From Streptomyces pactum (GTDB taxonomy: Bacteria; Actinomycetota; Actinomycetes; Streptomycetales; Streptomycetaceae), in contig NZ_CP019724.1 in assembly GCF_002005225.1 (NCBI RefSeq), positions 5,349,501 to 5,413,500 of the forward strand: a stretch of DNA of 64,000 bases. The letters run 5' to 3'. Position numbers and translations under genes: made by a program. This document shows positions 19,132 through 27,178 of the stretch, piece by piece (positions within the stretch are counted from its first letter, which is position 1; every line of letters begins with the position of its first letter). Below the pieces are notes generated by a model. It searched no databases, was not told where the DNA came from, and saw nothing but the letters and a program-made list of their open reading frames with translations.

Positions 19132-19956
19132 ATGAGCAGTGAACCGCCCCCCGGATCCGGCGGGCAGCCGCCGGAAGACGACCCGTTCAGGAAGCGTCCC
19201 CCGTCCCCCGGGCCGGGCCCGGAACCCGGCCCCGGCGAGGGCGGCACGGGCTCGCCGTACGACCACCCACCCCCGTCCGACGGCACCGGCACACCCCCGC
19301 CGTCCGGCGGCGGAGGGTCCCACGGCGTTCCGCCTCCCGGTGGCGGCGGCCCTTACGGCGCCCCGCCTCCCGGCGGCGGAGGAGGCCCCTACGGCGCCCC
19401 GCCTCCCGGCGGCGGGGGTCCCTACGGTGGCCCGCCCCCCGGCGGTGGGGGTCCCTACGGCGGTGATCCGTACGGCGGCGGCTCCTACCCCACCGATCCG
19501 CTCGCCGGCATGCCGCCGCTCGCCGACAGCGGACGGCGCACGCTCGCGCGGATCATCGACATGATCCTCGTCGGCATCGTGGTCTGGCTGCTCGGTTGGG
19601 CCTTCGACGTCCAGGAGTACCAGGTGGACGGCGGCGAGGTCTCGGTCGGCAAGTCCTTCGGGCAGTCACTGATCGCCGCCGTGCTCTACATCGCCTACGA
19701 CACGTACATGAGCAGCAGGACGGGGCAGACCCTCGGCAAGAAGTGGCTCGGCCTGCGCGTGGCCAACCTGGACAACGGCGCCACGCCCTCGGTGCAGACG
19801 TCGCTGATCCGCGCGCTGGTGCTGTGGATCCCGTTCGCCTTCTGCTGCGCCTGCGTCTGGACGGTCATCGCGGGCGGCTGGAGCTTCTTCGACCGGCCCT
19901 ACAAGCAGGGCCTGCACGACAAGGCCGCCAAGACGGTCGTGGTCAGCGTCCGGTGA
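19132..19956 (+). CDS. RDD-family membrane protein with Gly/Pro-rich repeats
   Basis: A 274-residue protein. The first 120 residues are disordered, with five consecutive repeats of the type PPPGGGGPYGA/G encoded by near-identical 36-39 base DNA repeats (about 19330-19460). The C-terminal RDD domain has RRTLARIIDMILVGIVVWLL, SSRTGQTLGKKWLGL and FDRPYKQGLHDKAAKT, with three membrane helices. It is a paralogue of the preceding gene, likely from a tandem duplication followed by divergence of the disordered heads. ATG at 19132 has no strong ribosome site, so coupling to the upstream transcript is possible. Confidence 0.8.
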   Translation: MSSEPPPGSGGQPPEDDPFRKRPPSPGPGPEPGPGEGGTGSPYDHPPPSDGTGTPPPSGGGGSHGVPPPGGGGPYGAPPPGGGGGPYGAPPPGGGGPYGGPPPGGGGPYGGDPYGGGSYPTDPLAGMPPLADSGRRTLARIIDMILVGIVVWLLGWAFDVQEYQVDGGEVSVGKSFGQSLIAAVLYIAYDTYMSSRTGQTLGKKWLGLRVANLDNGATPSVQTSLIRALVLWIPFAFCCACVWTVIAGGWSFFDRPYKQGLHDKAAKTVVVSVR

Positions 19957-19974
19957 GGTCCCGGGAGAGCGGTG

Positions 19975-20286
19975 TCAGGCGGCGCGGCCGCGGGCCGGTT
20001 CGCCCGCCCCCGCGGAGACCCGGGCCGCCGGCACCGGCTCCCGGTCCGCCGGCGCCGGCTCCCGGTCCGCGGCGGGCCTGTGGGTCGGCACGGCGGTCAC
20101 CGGGCGCGTCCTCGGCAGCGGGACCGTCATGGCGACCAGCAGCCCGAGGGCGAGTGCCGCGACGACGATGACAGCGATTCCAGGACCCGAACTCGTCTGT
20201 GACAGCAGCAGCATGGCGAGCGTCGAGAAGATCACGGTGCACGAACCGTAGGCGAACTGTGCGGCAGTCGGACGGGGCATGGCCAT
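19975..20286 (-). CDS. Small membrane protein of unknown function; alternative start adds a TTA codon
   Basis: From ATG at 20286 (CGAGGA site upstream) the product is 103 residues: two hydrophobic helices (FAYGSCTVIFSTLAMLLL and PGIAVIVVAALALGLLVAM) and a Pro/Arg-rich tail with two PAPADREPVP-like repeats. The frame stays open to a GTG at 20409, which would add 41 residues and include a TTA leucine codon at codon 13 (20371-20373). TTA in Streptomyces requires the developmental tRNA bldA. The position between the RDD genes and the M6 protease matches a gene I recall as adbS3-orf4 in S. coelicolor. No function is known. Confidence 0.6.
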   Translation of the reverse strand: MAMPRPTAAQFAYGSCTVIFSTLAMLLLSQTSSGPGIAVIVVAALALGLLVAMTVPLPRTRPVTAVPTHRPAADREPAPADREPVPAARVSAGAGEPARGRAA

Positions 20287-20716
20287 CGTGTCCTCGGAAG
20301 ACGATCTGGGGGTGAGACCGGCTGTCGGCCTGGCTTTCCGCCGACTTCCGGGCGTTCCGCCAAGCGACTCTAACCCGCTGTGTGCCCGAGTGGAACCAGC
20401 AGTAAGCACGACCTAACCGACAGGACCGATGCACGGGGGGCGCACGGATTCATGGCGTCCGGGAAGTGGACGGTCCCGCGCGCCCGCCGGGGACGCCGCG
20501 GCGGCCGCGGCGCCCACGACGGTCACGATTCGGTGTCCGCAAAGCGAACCCGGGCTCCGCATAGTGCACTTGTTCTGCTCAAGTCAAGGTCTGTCTTTTC
20601 CGAGGAACCTCTAGTCAAATGTCGTCACTTGACTACACGCGTTGATCACGTGTGCGCGGACTCTGCATGTCCTTGTCCCCCCAATCCGCGCGCGTGCACG
20701 CGGGGGAGGAACTCAA
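20287..20716. other. Regulatory region between small membrane gene and M6 protease
   Basis: The proximal 120 bases may be coding if the upstream GTG (20409) is used. The rest is non-coding and locally AT-richer, with three AGTCAA-type hexamers (20582-20587, 20613-20618 and, inverted, 20629-20634). It should hold the promoter of the secreted protease gene. Confidence 0.5.
20613..20634. promoter_or_regulatory. Inverted repeat AGTCAA-N10-TTGACT upstream of M6 protease
   Basis: Perfect 6-bp arms with a 10-base spacer, about 82 bases before the GTG start; a third AGTCAA copy lies at 20582. TTGACT could also act as a -35 element. Candidate operator; the regulator is not identified. Confidence 0.4.
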
Positions 20717-23068
20717 GTGACCAGTAGATCCTGGAAGTTCAGAACGGCGGCGACCACAGTCGCACTCGCCGCCGCCACCGCCACGCTTTCCGCGGCCGGC
20801 GTGGCGCAGGCGGACTCGCCGGCCCGGCCGGAAGCCGTGGACCGCCACGACCCGCACCCCGAGAAGGGCATGGATTCCCATGACCTCAAGGGCCCCATGA
20901 GTGACACTCAGGAGGCCCAGCGCGAGGAGGCCCTTAAGCAGGTCATATCCGGCAAGGCGTCGGTGAAGAAGAAGGACGGCTCCAACGTCGTCCAGCTCAA
21001 GAGCAAGAAGGGCGACGCCAAGTACGTCGAGCTGGGCCGGGAGAAGACCGACAAGATCTTCACCATCCTGGTCGAGTTCGGGGACGAGGTCGACAGCCGC
21101 TACGGCGGCGACCCGGGCCCGCTGCACAACCGGATAGCCAAGCCCGACCGCGAGACGGACAACTCCACGGCCTGGAAGGCCGACTACGACCAGCAGCACT
21201 TCCAGGACCTGTACTTCGGCTCCGGCAAGGGCGTCAACTCGGTCAAGACCTACTACGAGAAGCAGTCCTCCGGCCGCTACTCGGTCGAGGGCGAGGTCTC
21301 CGACTGGGTCAAGGTCCCCTACAACGAGGCCCGCTACGGCAACAACGCCTGCGGCGACACCAACTGCCCCAGCGTGTGGAACGTCGTCAGCGACGGCCTG
21401 ACCGCCTGGGTCGAGCAGCAGAAGGCGGCCGGCCGCACCGACGCCCAGATCAAGGCGGACGTCGCCCGCTTCGACGAGTGGGACCGCTACGACTTCGACG
21501 GCGACGGCGACTTCAACGAGCCCGACGGCTACATCGACCACTTCCAGATCGTGCACGCCGGCGAGGATGAGTCCGCGGGCGGCGGCGTCCAGGGCACCGA
21601 CGCCATCTGGGCCCACCGCTGGTACGCCTTCGGCACCGACGCCGGCGCCACCGGCCCCGGCGACAACAAGCTCGGCGGCGCGCAGATCGGCTCCACCGGC
21701 ATCTGGGTGGGCGACTACACCGTCCAGCCGGAGAACGGCGGACTCGGCGTCTACGCCCACGAGTACGGCCACGACCTCGGCCTGCCGGACCACTACGACA
21801 CCGCCGGCGGCGAGAACTCCACCGGCTTCTGGACGCTGATGTCGTCCGGTTCCTGGCTCGGTTCCGGCCGCAACGAGATCGGCGACCTGCCCGGCGACAT
21901 GACCGCCTGGGACAAGCTCCAACTCGGCTGGCTCAACTACGACACCGCCAAGGCGGGCGTGAACTCCTGGCACAAGCTGGGCGTCGCCGAGTACAACACC
22001 AAGCACAAGCAGGCGCTGGTCGTCGAGCTGCCCGAGAAGGCGGTCACCACCGAGATCGTCACCCCCGCCGAGGGCGAGACCCAGTGGTGGAGCGGCAGCG
22101 GTGACAACCTCAAGAACACGCTGAGCCGTTCGGTCGACCTGACCGGCAAGTCGAAGGCCGAGCTGACCTTCGACGGCTGGTACGACATCGAGGCCAACTA
22201 CGACTACCTCTACACCGAGGTCTCCACCGACGGCGGTGCCAACTGGACCGCAGTCGACGGCACGGTGGACGGTCAGCCGATCCCGCGCGACGCCGCCGAC
22301 AAGCCGGCCCTGCACGGCACGCTCGACGCGTACACGAAGTTCGCGTACAACCTCGACGCCTACGCCGGCAAGAAGATCGACCTCCGCTTCCGCTACCAGA
22401 CCGACGGCGGCGTGGCCCAGAAGGGCTTCACGGCCGACGCGATCACGGTGACGGCCGACGGCGAGGCGCTCTTCTCCGACAACGCCGAGAGCGCGGACGC
22501 CGCCTGGACGGCCACCGGCTTCTCCCGTGTCGGCGCGTCCTTCACCAATGACTACGCGCAGTACTACATCGCCGAGAACCGGCAGTACGTGTCGTACGAC
22601 AAGACGCTGAAGACCGGCCCGTACAACTTCGGCTTCACGGATCGCCCGAACTGGGTGGAGCACTACGCGTACCAGAACGGCCTGCTGATCTGGAAGTGGG
22701 ACACCTCCCAGGCGGACAACAACACCAGCCAGCACCCGGGCACCGGCCTGGTCCTGCCGGTCGACGCCCACCCGACCGCGCTGAAGTGGTCCGACGGCAC
22801 CCTGATGCGCAACCGCGTCCAGTCCTACGACTCGCCGTTCAGCCGCTACCGCACCGACGGCATGACGCTGCACAAGGCGGGCGTCGCGAAGTACGTCCCC
22901 GGCTCGAAGGGCGTCTCGGTCTTCAACGACCGCAAGAGCGACTACTACGACGAGTCGAACCCGACCGGCGGCGTCAAGATCACTGACACCAACACGAAGA
23001 TCAAGATCCTGAAGGAGGCCAGGAAGGGCTCGACGATCGAGCTCGAGGTCGGCCCCGCGGGCAGGTAA
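20717..23068 (+). CDS. Secreted M6-family metalloprotease (immune inhibitor A type)
   Basis: A 783-residue secreted zinc protease. The signal peptide (residues 1-33) ends AQA before DSPARP. The zinc site is HEYGH within YAHEYGHDLGLPDHYD, with a downstream SSGSWLG Met-turn region. A calcium-binding loop DFDGDGDFNEPDGYIDH precedes it. Beyond the catalytic domain are beta-sandwich, MAM/lectin-like repeats (SVDLTGKSKAELTFDGWYD; YAGKKIDLRFRYQTDGG) and a C-terminal region typical of InhA. GTG at 20717 has an excellent GGGGGAGGA site. Expected to degrade extracellular protein; regulation possibly developmental given the upstream dyad. A strong terminator follows. Confidence 0.93.
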   Translation: MTSRSWKFRTAATTVALAAATATLSAAGVAQADSPARPEAVDRHDPHPEKGMDSHDLKGPMSDTQEAQREEALKQVISGKASVKKKDGSNVVQLKSKKGDAKYVELGREKTDKIFTILVEFGDEVDSRYGGDPGPLHNRIAKPDRETDNSTAWKADYDQQHFQDLYFGSGKGVNSVKTYYEKQSSGRYSVEGEVSDWVKVPYNEARYGNNACGDTNCPSVWNVVSDGLTAWVEQQKAAGRTDAQIKADVARFDEWDRYDFDGDGDFNEPDGYIDHFQIVHAGEDESAGGGVQGTDAIWAHRWYAFGTDAGATGPGDNKLGGAQIGSTGIWVGDYTVQPENGGLGVYAHEYGHDLGLPDHYDTAGGENSTGFWTLMSSGSWLGSGRNEIGDLPGDMTAWDKLQLGWLNYDTAKAGVNSWHKLGVAEYNTKHKQALVVELPEKAVTTEIVTPAEGETQWWSGSGDNLKNTLSRSVDLTGKSKAELTFDGWYDIEANYDYLYTEVSTDGGANWTAVDGTVDGQPIPRDAADKPALHGTLDAYTKFAYNLDAYAGKKIDLRFRYQTDGGVAQKGFTADAITVTADGEALFSDNAESADAAWTATGFSRVGASFTNDYAQYYIAENRQYVSYDKTLKTGPYNFGFTDRPNWVEHYAYQNGLLIWKWDTSQADNNTSQHPGTGLVLPVDAHPTALKWSDGTLMRNRVQSYDSPFSRYRTDGMTLHKAGVAKYVPGSKGVSVFNDRKSDYYDESNPTGGVKITDTNTKIKILKEARKGSTIELEVGPAGR

Positions 23069-23093
23069 ATAGCATCTGCCCAGGTCAGAGCAT

Positions 23094-23129
23094 GATCGGC
23101 GGTGACCCCCTGGCGGGTCGCCGCCGATC
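23094..23129 (+). terminator. Terminator after M6 protease gene
   Basis: Stem of 14 bp with one G-U type mismatch (arms 23094-23107 and 23116-23129, beginning GATCGGCGG) and an 8-base loop, 26 bases after the stop codon. Confidence 0.75.
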
Positions 23130-23214
23130 CGTGTTTAGGTGCGTCCTGTGGTTCTCTTATTGACACCGGGCTCCGCACCCGGACCGACACCGGTTGACAC
23201 GGGGGTATGACCGC

Positions 23215-23574
23215 ATGGCCGCAGGAGGCTTCTGCAAGCTGCCGAACGGCACGGTGGTGGTGGCACTGAACCTGCCCAGCCCCGCAGCCGCCGACGGTGG
23301 TGGCACCCCCGCCGGGGGATTGCGTTTCCTCGTCCACGCCCAGAACCGGGCGCGCGCCCTGACCAGGCTGCGCAATCTGGGGCTGCGAGCGGTCTACCTG
23401 CGGGGCAACGCGGCCCCGCCGACCCCGGACGAGGTCACCGCGGTCCTGCACCACCCGGACGGCCTCATATGGCGCACGGCGCCGGTGGCCGGCGCCGTGG
23501 GCGGCCCGGACCTCGTCCAGGAGCTGTGGCACCCCGTCCGGGCGCTGCTCAGACGTCCGACCGCACAGACCTAG
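23215..23574 (+). CDS. Small conserved hypothetical protein
   Basis: A 119-residue protein, no recognised domain. It reads as alternating strands and helices: GGFCKLPNGTVVVALNLP, then GGLRFLVHAQNRARALTRLR and LRAVYLRGNAAPPTPDEVTA, with no membrane segment or signal. ATG at 23215 with GGGGGT about 8 bases before it is preferred to a TTG at 23194. It lies between the protease terminator and the convergent pncA. Codon usage is normal for the genome, supporting that it is real. Confidence 0.65.
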   Translation: MAAGGFCKLPNGTVVVALNLPSPAAADGGGTPAGGLRFLVHAQNRARALTRLRNLGLRAVYLRGNAAPPTPDEVTAVLHHPDGLIWRTAPVAGAVGGPDLVQELWHPVRALLRRPTAQT

Positions 23575-23598
23575 CGGGCGGCCCGGGGGCCCGCGGGG

Positions 23599-24186
23599 CT
23601 ACTGGACGACCGGCTTCCCGGACAGCTCCACGCCCGCTTCCCGCAGCTCCTCCAGCGCCCGCTCGGTGGTCTCCGCGGCCACCCCGGCGGTCAGGTCGAG
23701 CAGGACCTGCGTACGGAAGCCCTCGCGCGCGGCGTCCAGGGCGGTGGCCCGTACGCAGTGGTCGGTGGCGATGCCCACGACGTCGACCTCGTCGATCTCC
23801 CGGGCCCGCAGCCAGTCGGCGAGGGACGTGCCGTTCTCGTCGGCGCCCTCGAAGCCGCTGTAGGCCGCCGCGTAGGCCCCCTTGTCGAAGACGGCGTCTA
23901 TCGCGCCGGAGGCGACGGCGGGGGCGAAGTTCGGGTGGAAGCCGACGCCCTCCGTGCCGGCGACGCAGTGCGCGGGCCAGGAGTGGACGTAGTCGGGGTT
24001 GTCGGCGAAGTGGCCGCCCGGCGCGACATGGTGGTCGCGGGTGGCCACGACGTGGCGGTAGCCGGCGGGCGCCTGCCCGATCAGCTCGGTGATGGCGGCG
24101 GCCACGTCGGCACCGCCGGACACCGCGAGGCTGCCCCCCTCGCAGAAGTCGTTCTGCACGTCTACGACGATCAAGGCGCGGCGCAT
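23599..24186 (-). CDS. pncA: Nicotinamidase
   Basis: A 195-residue isochorismatase-fold amidase converting nicotinamide to nicotinate. The catalytic triad is Asp9 (VVDVQNDF), Lys102 (FDKGAY) and Cys144 (ATDHCVRAT); metal ligands match PncA: Asp51 and His53 in RDHHVAPGGHF, His59, and the WPAHC histidine at 73. Directly downstream of pncB on the same strand (148-base gap), which supports nicotinamidase rather than another isochorismatase: the two steps together recycle nicotinamide into NAD. Start ATG at 24186. Confidence 0.93.
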   Translation of the reverse strand: MRRALIVVDVQNDFCEGGSLAVSGGADVAAAITELIGQAPAGYRHVVATRDHHVAPGGHFADNPDYVHSWPAHCVAGTEGVGFHPNFAPAVASGAIDAVFDKGAYAAAYSGFEGADENGTSLADWLRAREIDEVDVVGIATDHCVRATALDAAREGFRTQVLLDLTAGVAAETTERALEELREAGVELSGKPVVQ

Positions 24187-24334
24187 GGTCGGTGTCCTTC
24201 GACTGGGTCGACTGTGGGTCGGGAGGGGACGGAAGGGGACGGGTGGACGGGGGAGGACGGAGTGGACGACGGGGGGACGGACTGCCGTGCGGGTCGGTGC
24301 GGGTCGGTGCGGGGCCTGTCGGGCCGCACCAGCT

Positions 24335-25681
24335 TTAGCTACCCGACCCCCCGTGCACGTACTCCGTCGGAATGACGGGTTCCCCTCGGGAGAGCTGGGT
24401 GGCGGACAGCGGGAGGTTGGCGCGGGCGGCCGCGTGCCGGTCCCGGGCGGCGTCCAGCGGCTCGCGGGCGACCACCTCCCCGCCCTTGACCAGCTCGACC
24501 AGGAGCTGCCGGTCGGCGAGGCCGTCGGGCACCGGTCCGGTGCCGACCACCTCGGCCTCGGCGTAGCCGTGGTCGTCCAGCCGCCGGGCGGCCCACTTGC
24601 GGCCGCCGATGGAGGTCTTGCCGCCGCTGGACTTCTTCGCCACCGGCACCAGCGGCGCCCCGTCGTCGCCGGACTCGGCGCGGGCGACCAGTTTGTAGAC
24701 CATGGAGGCCGTCGGGTGCCCGGACCCGGTCACGAGCTGGGTGCCGACGCCGTACGCGTCCACGGGCGCCGCCGCCAGCGAGGCGATGGCGTACTCGTCG
24801 AGGTCCGAGGTCACGACGATCTTCGTCTCGGTGGCGCCCAGCTCGTCCAGTTGCTGGCGCACCCGGTGCGCGACCAGCAGCAGGTCGCCGGAGTCGATGC
24901 GCACGGCGCCCAGCTCGGGCCCGGCGGTCTCCACGGCCGTACGGACGGCCTCGGCGACGTCGTAGGTGTCCACGAGGAGGGTGGTGTCCCGGCCCAGGGC
25001 GTCGACCTGGGCCCGGAAGGCGTCGCGCTCGTTGTCGTGCAGCAGGGTGAAGGCGTGGGCCGAGGTGCCGACCGTGGGGATGTTGTAGCGGAAGCCGGCG
25101 GCCAGGTCGGAGGTGGTCGCGAAACCGCCGACGTAGGCGGAGCGGGCGGCGGCGACGGCGGCCAGCTCGTGGGTGCGGCGGGCGCCCATCTCGATCAGCG
25201 GGCGGTCCCCGGCGGCGGAGGCCATCCGGGAGGCGGCGGCGGCGATCGCCGAGTCGTGGTTGAGGATGGAGAGGATCACCGTCTCCAGCAGCACGCACTC
25301 GCCGAAGGACCCCTCGACCCGCATGATCGGCGAGCCCGGGAAGTACACCTCGCCCTCGGGGTAGCCCCAGATGTCACCGCTGAAGCGGTACTGGGCGAGC
25401 CAGTCCAGCGTCTCCTCGTCGACGATGCCCTTCTCGCGCAGGAAGCGCAGGACGCCCGCGTCGAAGCGGAAGTTCTCCACCGCGTCCAGTACCCGTCCGG
25501 TGCCCGCCACGACGCCGTAGCGGCGCCCGTTCGGCAGTCGGCGCGTGAAGACCTCGAACACGCTCCGCCGGCCGGCCGTGCCCGCCTTCAGGGCTGCCCG
25601 GAGCATGGTCAGCTCGTACTGGTCCGTGAAGAGCGCCGTCGAGGGAACGTCCACCGGCAGCCCAAGGTCCGCTACGTCCAC
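24335..25681 (-). CDS. pncB: Nicotinate phosphoribosyltransferase
   Basis: A 448-residue enzyme of the Preiss-Handler pathway forming nicotinate mononucleotide from nicotinate and PRPP. Visible motifs are ALFTDQYELTML at the N-terminus, FEVFTRRLPNGRRYGVVAG, the MGARRTHE segment, and GAVRIDSGDLL plus VDAYGVGTQLVTG of the phosphate-binding half. GTG at 25681 follows AGGAGAG. Its order beside clpS is the same as pncB1-clpS in mycobacteria. The 148 bases between it and pncA hold short GGGTCGGTGC repeats but no gene. Confidence 0.93.
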   Translation of the reverse strand: MDVADLGLPVDVPSTALFTDQYELTMLRAALKAGTAGRRSVFEVFTRRLPNGRRYGVVAGTGRVLDAVENFRFDAGVLRFLREKGIVDEETLDWLAQYRFSGDIWGYPEGEVYFPGSPIMRVEGSFGECVLLETVILSILNHDSAIAAAASRMASAAGDRPLIEMGARRTHELAAVAAARSAYVGGFATTSDLAAGFRYNIPTVGTSAHAFTLLHDNERDAFRAQVDALGRDTTLLVDTYDVAEAVRTAVETAGPELGAVRIDSGDLLLVAHRVRQQLDELGATETKIVVTSDLDEYAIASLAAAPVDAYGVGTQLVTGSGHPTASMVYKLVARAESGDDGAPLVPVAKKSSGGKTSIGGRKWAARRLDDHGYAEAEVVGTGPVPDGLADRQLLVELVKGGEVVAREPLDAARDRHAAARANLPLSATQLSRGEPVIPTEYVHGGSGS

Positions 25682-25868
25682 CGAACTCTCCTAGCTATGA
25701 CTCGCCGGGCGCCCCCGGGCAGGGCCGGGGGTCCGGGGTCGGCCCCCGGTGTGTGCGGCATGGCAGGGATGCTACCCCCATTTCGTCAGTCTGACGATTT
25801 GTGGTCGGGTGGCGCCGGCCACAGGCCCGTTTGTGCGAGTGCCCCCCTGTGGTGGCAGCATGGGCCAT

Positions 25869-26177
25869 GTGACGGCAGCCGCACCCATGGAGATCGAGAA
25901 GACCGAGTCGGCGGAGGAGGTCTTCGCCGTACCCGAGCCCGACGTGCCCTGGGTGACGATCGTGCACAACGATCCCGTCAACCTCATGAGCTACGTGACG
26001 TACGTCTTCCAGTCGTACTTCGGCTACTCCAAGGACAAGGCCACCAAGCTCATGATGGACGTCCACCGCAAGGGCCGGGCGGTCGTGTCCAGCGGCTCGC
26101 GCGAGGAGATGGAGCGGGACGTCCAGGCCATGCACGGCTACGGTCTGTGGGCCACCCTCCAGCAGGACCGGAAATGA
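25869..26177 (+). CDS. clpS: ATP-dependent Clp protease adaptor ClpS
   Basis: A 102-residue N-degron adaptor that delivers substrates to ClpA/ClpC-ClpP. The core is intact: [19 protein letters not shown] (hydrophobic pocket with the NDP motif), then [17 protein letters not shown] and [19 protein letters not shown]. Three in-frame starts exist (25860 ATG, 25869 GTG, 25887 ATG); GTG 25869 is chosen from recalled homologues beginning [13 protein letters not shown]. No strong ribosome site is visible. Followed by DUF2017, the standard actinobacterial partner gene. Confidence 0.92.
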   Translation: MTAAAPMEIEKTESAEEVFAVPEPDVPWVTIVHNDPVNLMSYVTYVFQSYFGYSKDKATKLMMDVHRKGRAVVSSGSREEMERDVQAMHGYGLWATLQQDRK

Positions 26178-26218
26178 CCCACGCCCGCCCGCAGGACGGA
26201 AGTAGCTGAATCGCCTCC

Positions 26219-26827
26219 ATGCCAGGACAGTTCGAACCGCTCCCCGGCGGCGGCGCGGCCGTCGCCCTCGACGACGTCGAGGTCTCCATCATCAGGTCCC
26301 TGGCCGTGCAGCTCCTTGAGCTGATCGGCCCCGGCCCCGCCGAGGACGCCTCCGACGACCCGCTCGCCGAGCTCTTCGCCGACGGCCCGAGCGAACCGCC
26401 CTCCGACCCGGTGCTGCGGCGCCTGTTCCCGGACGCCTACGGCGATCCCGAGGGTGCCCCGCGGGCCAGGGAGGCCGAGGAGCAGCGGGCGCACTCCGCC
26501 GAGTTCCGCCGCTACACCGAGAACGACCTGCGCGCCGGCAAGCGCGACAACGCGCTCGCGGTGATCCGCACCCTGGACACGCTCTCCTCGGCGTCGGCGG
26601 GTGACGAGGGGGCGGTGCTGCAACTGTCGCCCCAGGAGTCCCAGCAGTGGCTGCGTGCCCTGAACGACCTGCGCCTCGCGATCGGCTCCCGGCTGGAGAT
26701 CGCCGACGAGGACGACACCGACCTGCTCTACCGGCTGCCGGACGAGGACCCGCGCAAGCCGATGGTGATGGCGTACCTGTGGCTGGGCGGGCTCCAGGAA
26801 TCGCTCGTCGCGACCCTCATGCCCTGA
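26219..26827 (+). CDS. DUF2017 protein
   Basis: A 202-residue, largely helical, acidic protein. The DUF2017 pattern is seen: VEVSIIRSLAVQLLELIG, then DPVLRRLFPDAYGDPE, AEFRRYTENDLRAGKRDN, LSPQESQQWLRALNDLRL and MVMAYLWLGGLQESLV. The family sits next to clpS throughout actinobacteria and is thought to be linked to Clp proteolysis, but no biochemical role is established to my knowledge. It follows clpS by 41 bases in the same direction and is probably cotranscribed. A terminator hairpin is found 70 bases after the stop. Confidence 0.88.
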   Translation: MPGQFEPLPGGGAAVALDDVEVSIIRSLAVQLLELIGPGPAEDASDDPLAELFADGPSEPPSDPVLRRLFPDAYGDPEGAPRAREAEEQRAHSAEFRRYTENDLRAGKRDNALAVIRTLDTLSSASAGDEGAVLQLSPQESQQWLRALNDLRLAIGSRLEIADEDDTDLLYRLPDEDPRKPMVMAYLWLGGLQESLVATLMP

Positions 26828-27178
26828 ACGAGGCGGTTCGCTCGCGTCGGGTGTCCGCTCAGCGGAGTCTCAAATCCGAGTAATGATCACGTCAAACCGG
26901 CGCCCTTTTTTGCACCTCAGGGGCGCCGTTTGTCCGTTTCTGTCTGTGCATCACGTCACAAAACGCCGCTGTGATCAGGAACGCGGTCGTGGTAAATCTT
27001 CACGACCGCCCGGTGAACACCACCCGCATGTTCGGCCGGGTGCGCCACCGAGCCGGCGGACCGCCGGCCAGGCACCGAGCGGGATGTGAGGCCCGCTCAC
27101 TCCATCATCCGGGGGGATCGAGACCCGATCCGAGGCCGACGAAAGGCCCGGGTCGGCATGGAGAAAGGCGCACCACAC
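26828..27178. other. Intergenic region between DUF2017 and permease
   Basis: Holds the terminator at 26898-26928 and then a non-coding leader. Direct repeats ATCACGTCA (in 26880s-26890s and 26950s) are present. GAGAAAGG before 27179 serves the permease. No RNA motif or gene was recognised. Confidence 0.5.
26898..26928 (+). terminator. Terminator of clpS-DUF2017 unit
   Basis: Arms CGGCGCCC (26898-26905) and GGGCGCCG (26921-26928) form an 8-bp perfect stem with a 15-base loop that contains a run of T. Confidence 0.65.

Noticed and set aside
15549..19292. Very long minus-strand open frame (over 1200 codons) across four plus-strand genes and ssgG
   Set aside because: Its composition is that of a reverse frame of high-GC genes, it has no domain, and the overlapping genes have clear homologies.
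23215..23574. Small ORF as part of the M6 protease operon
   Set aside because: A strong terminator at 23094-23129 separates them, so independent transcription is assumed.
24187..24334. Possible small gene or RNA between pncB and pncA
   Set aside because: Only short G-rich direct repeats are seen, with no start signal or recognisable RNA structure.
26828..27178. Riboswitch upstream of the amino-acid permease
   Set aside because: The hairpin at 26898 is explained as a terminator, and no known aptamer pattern could be matched.
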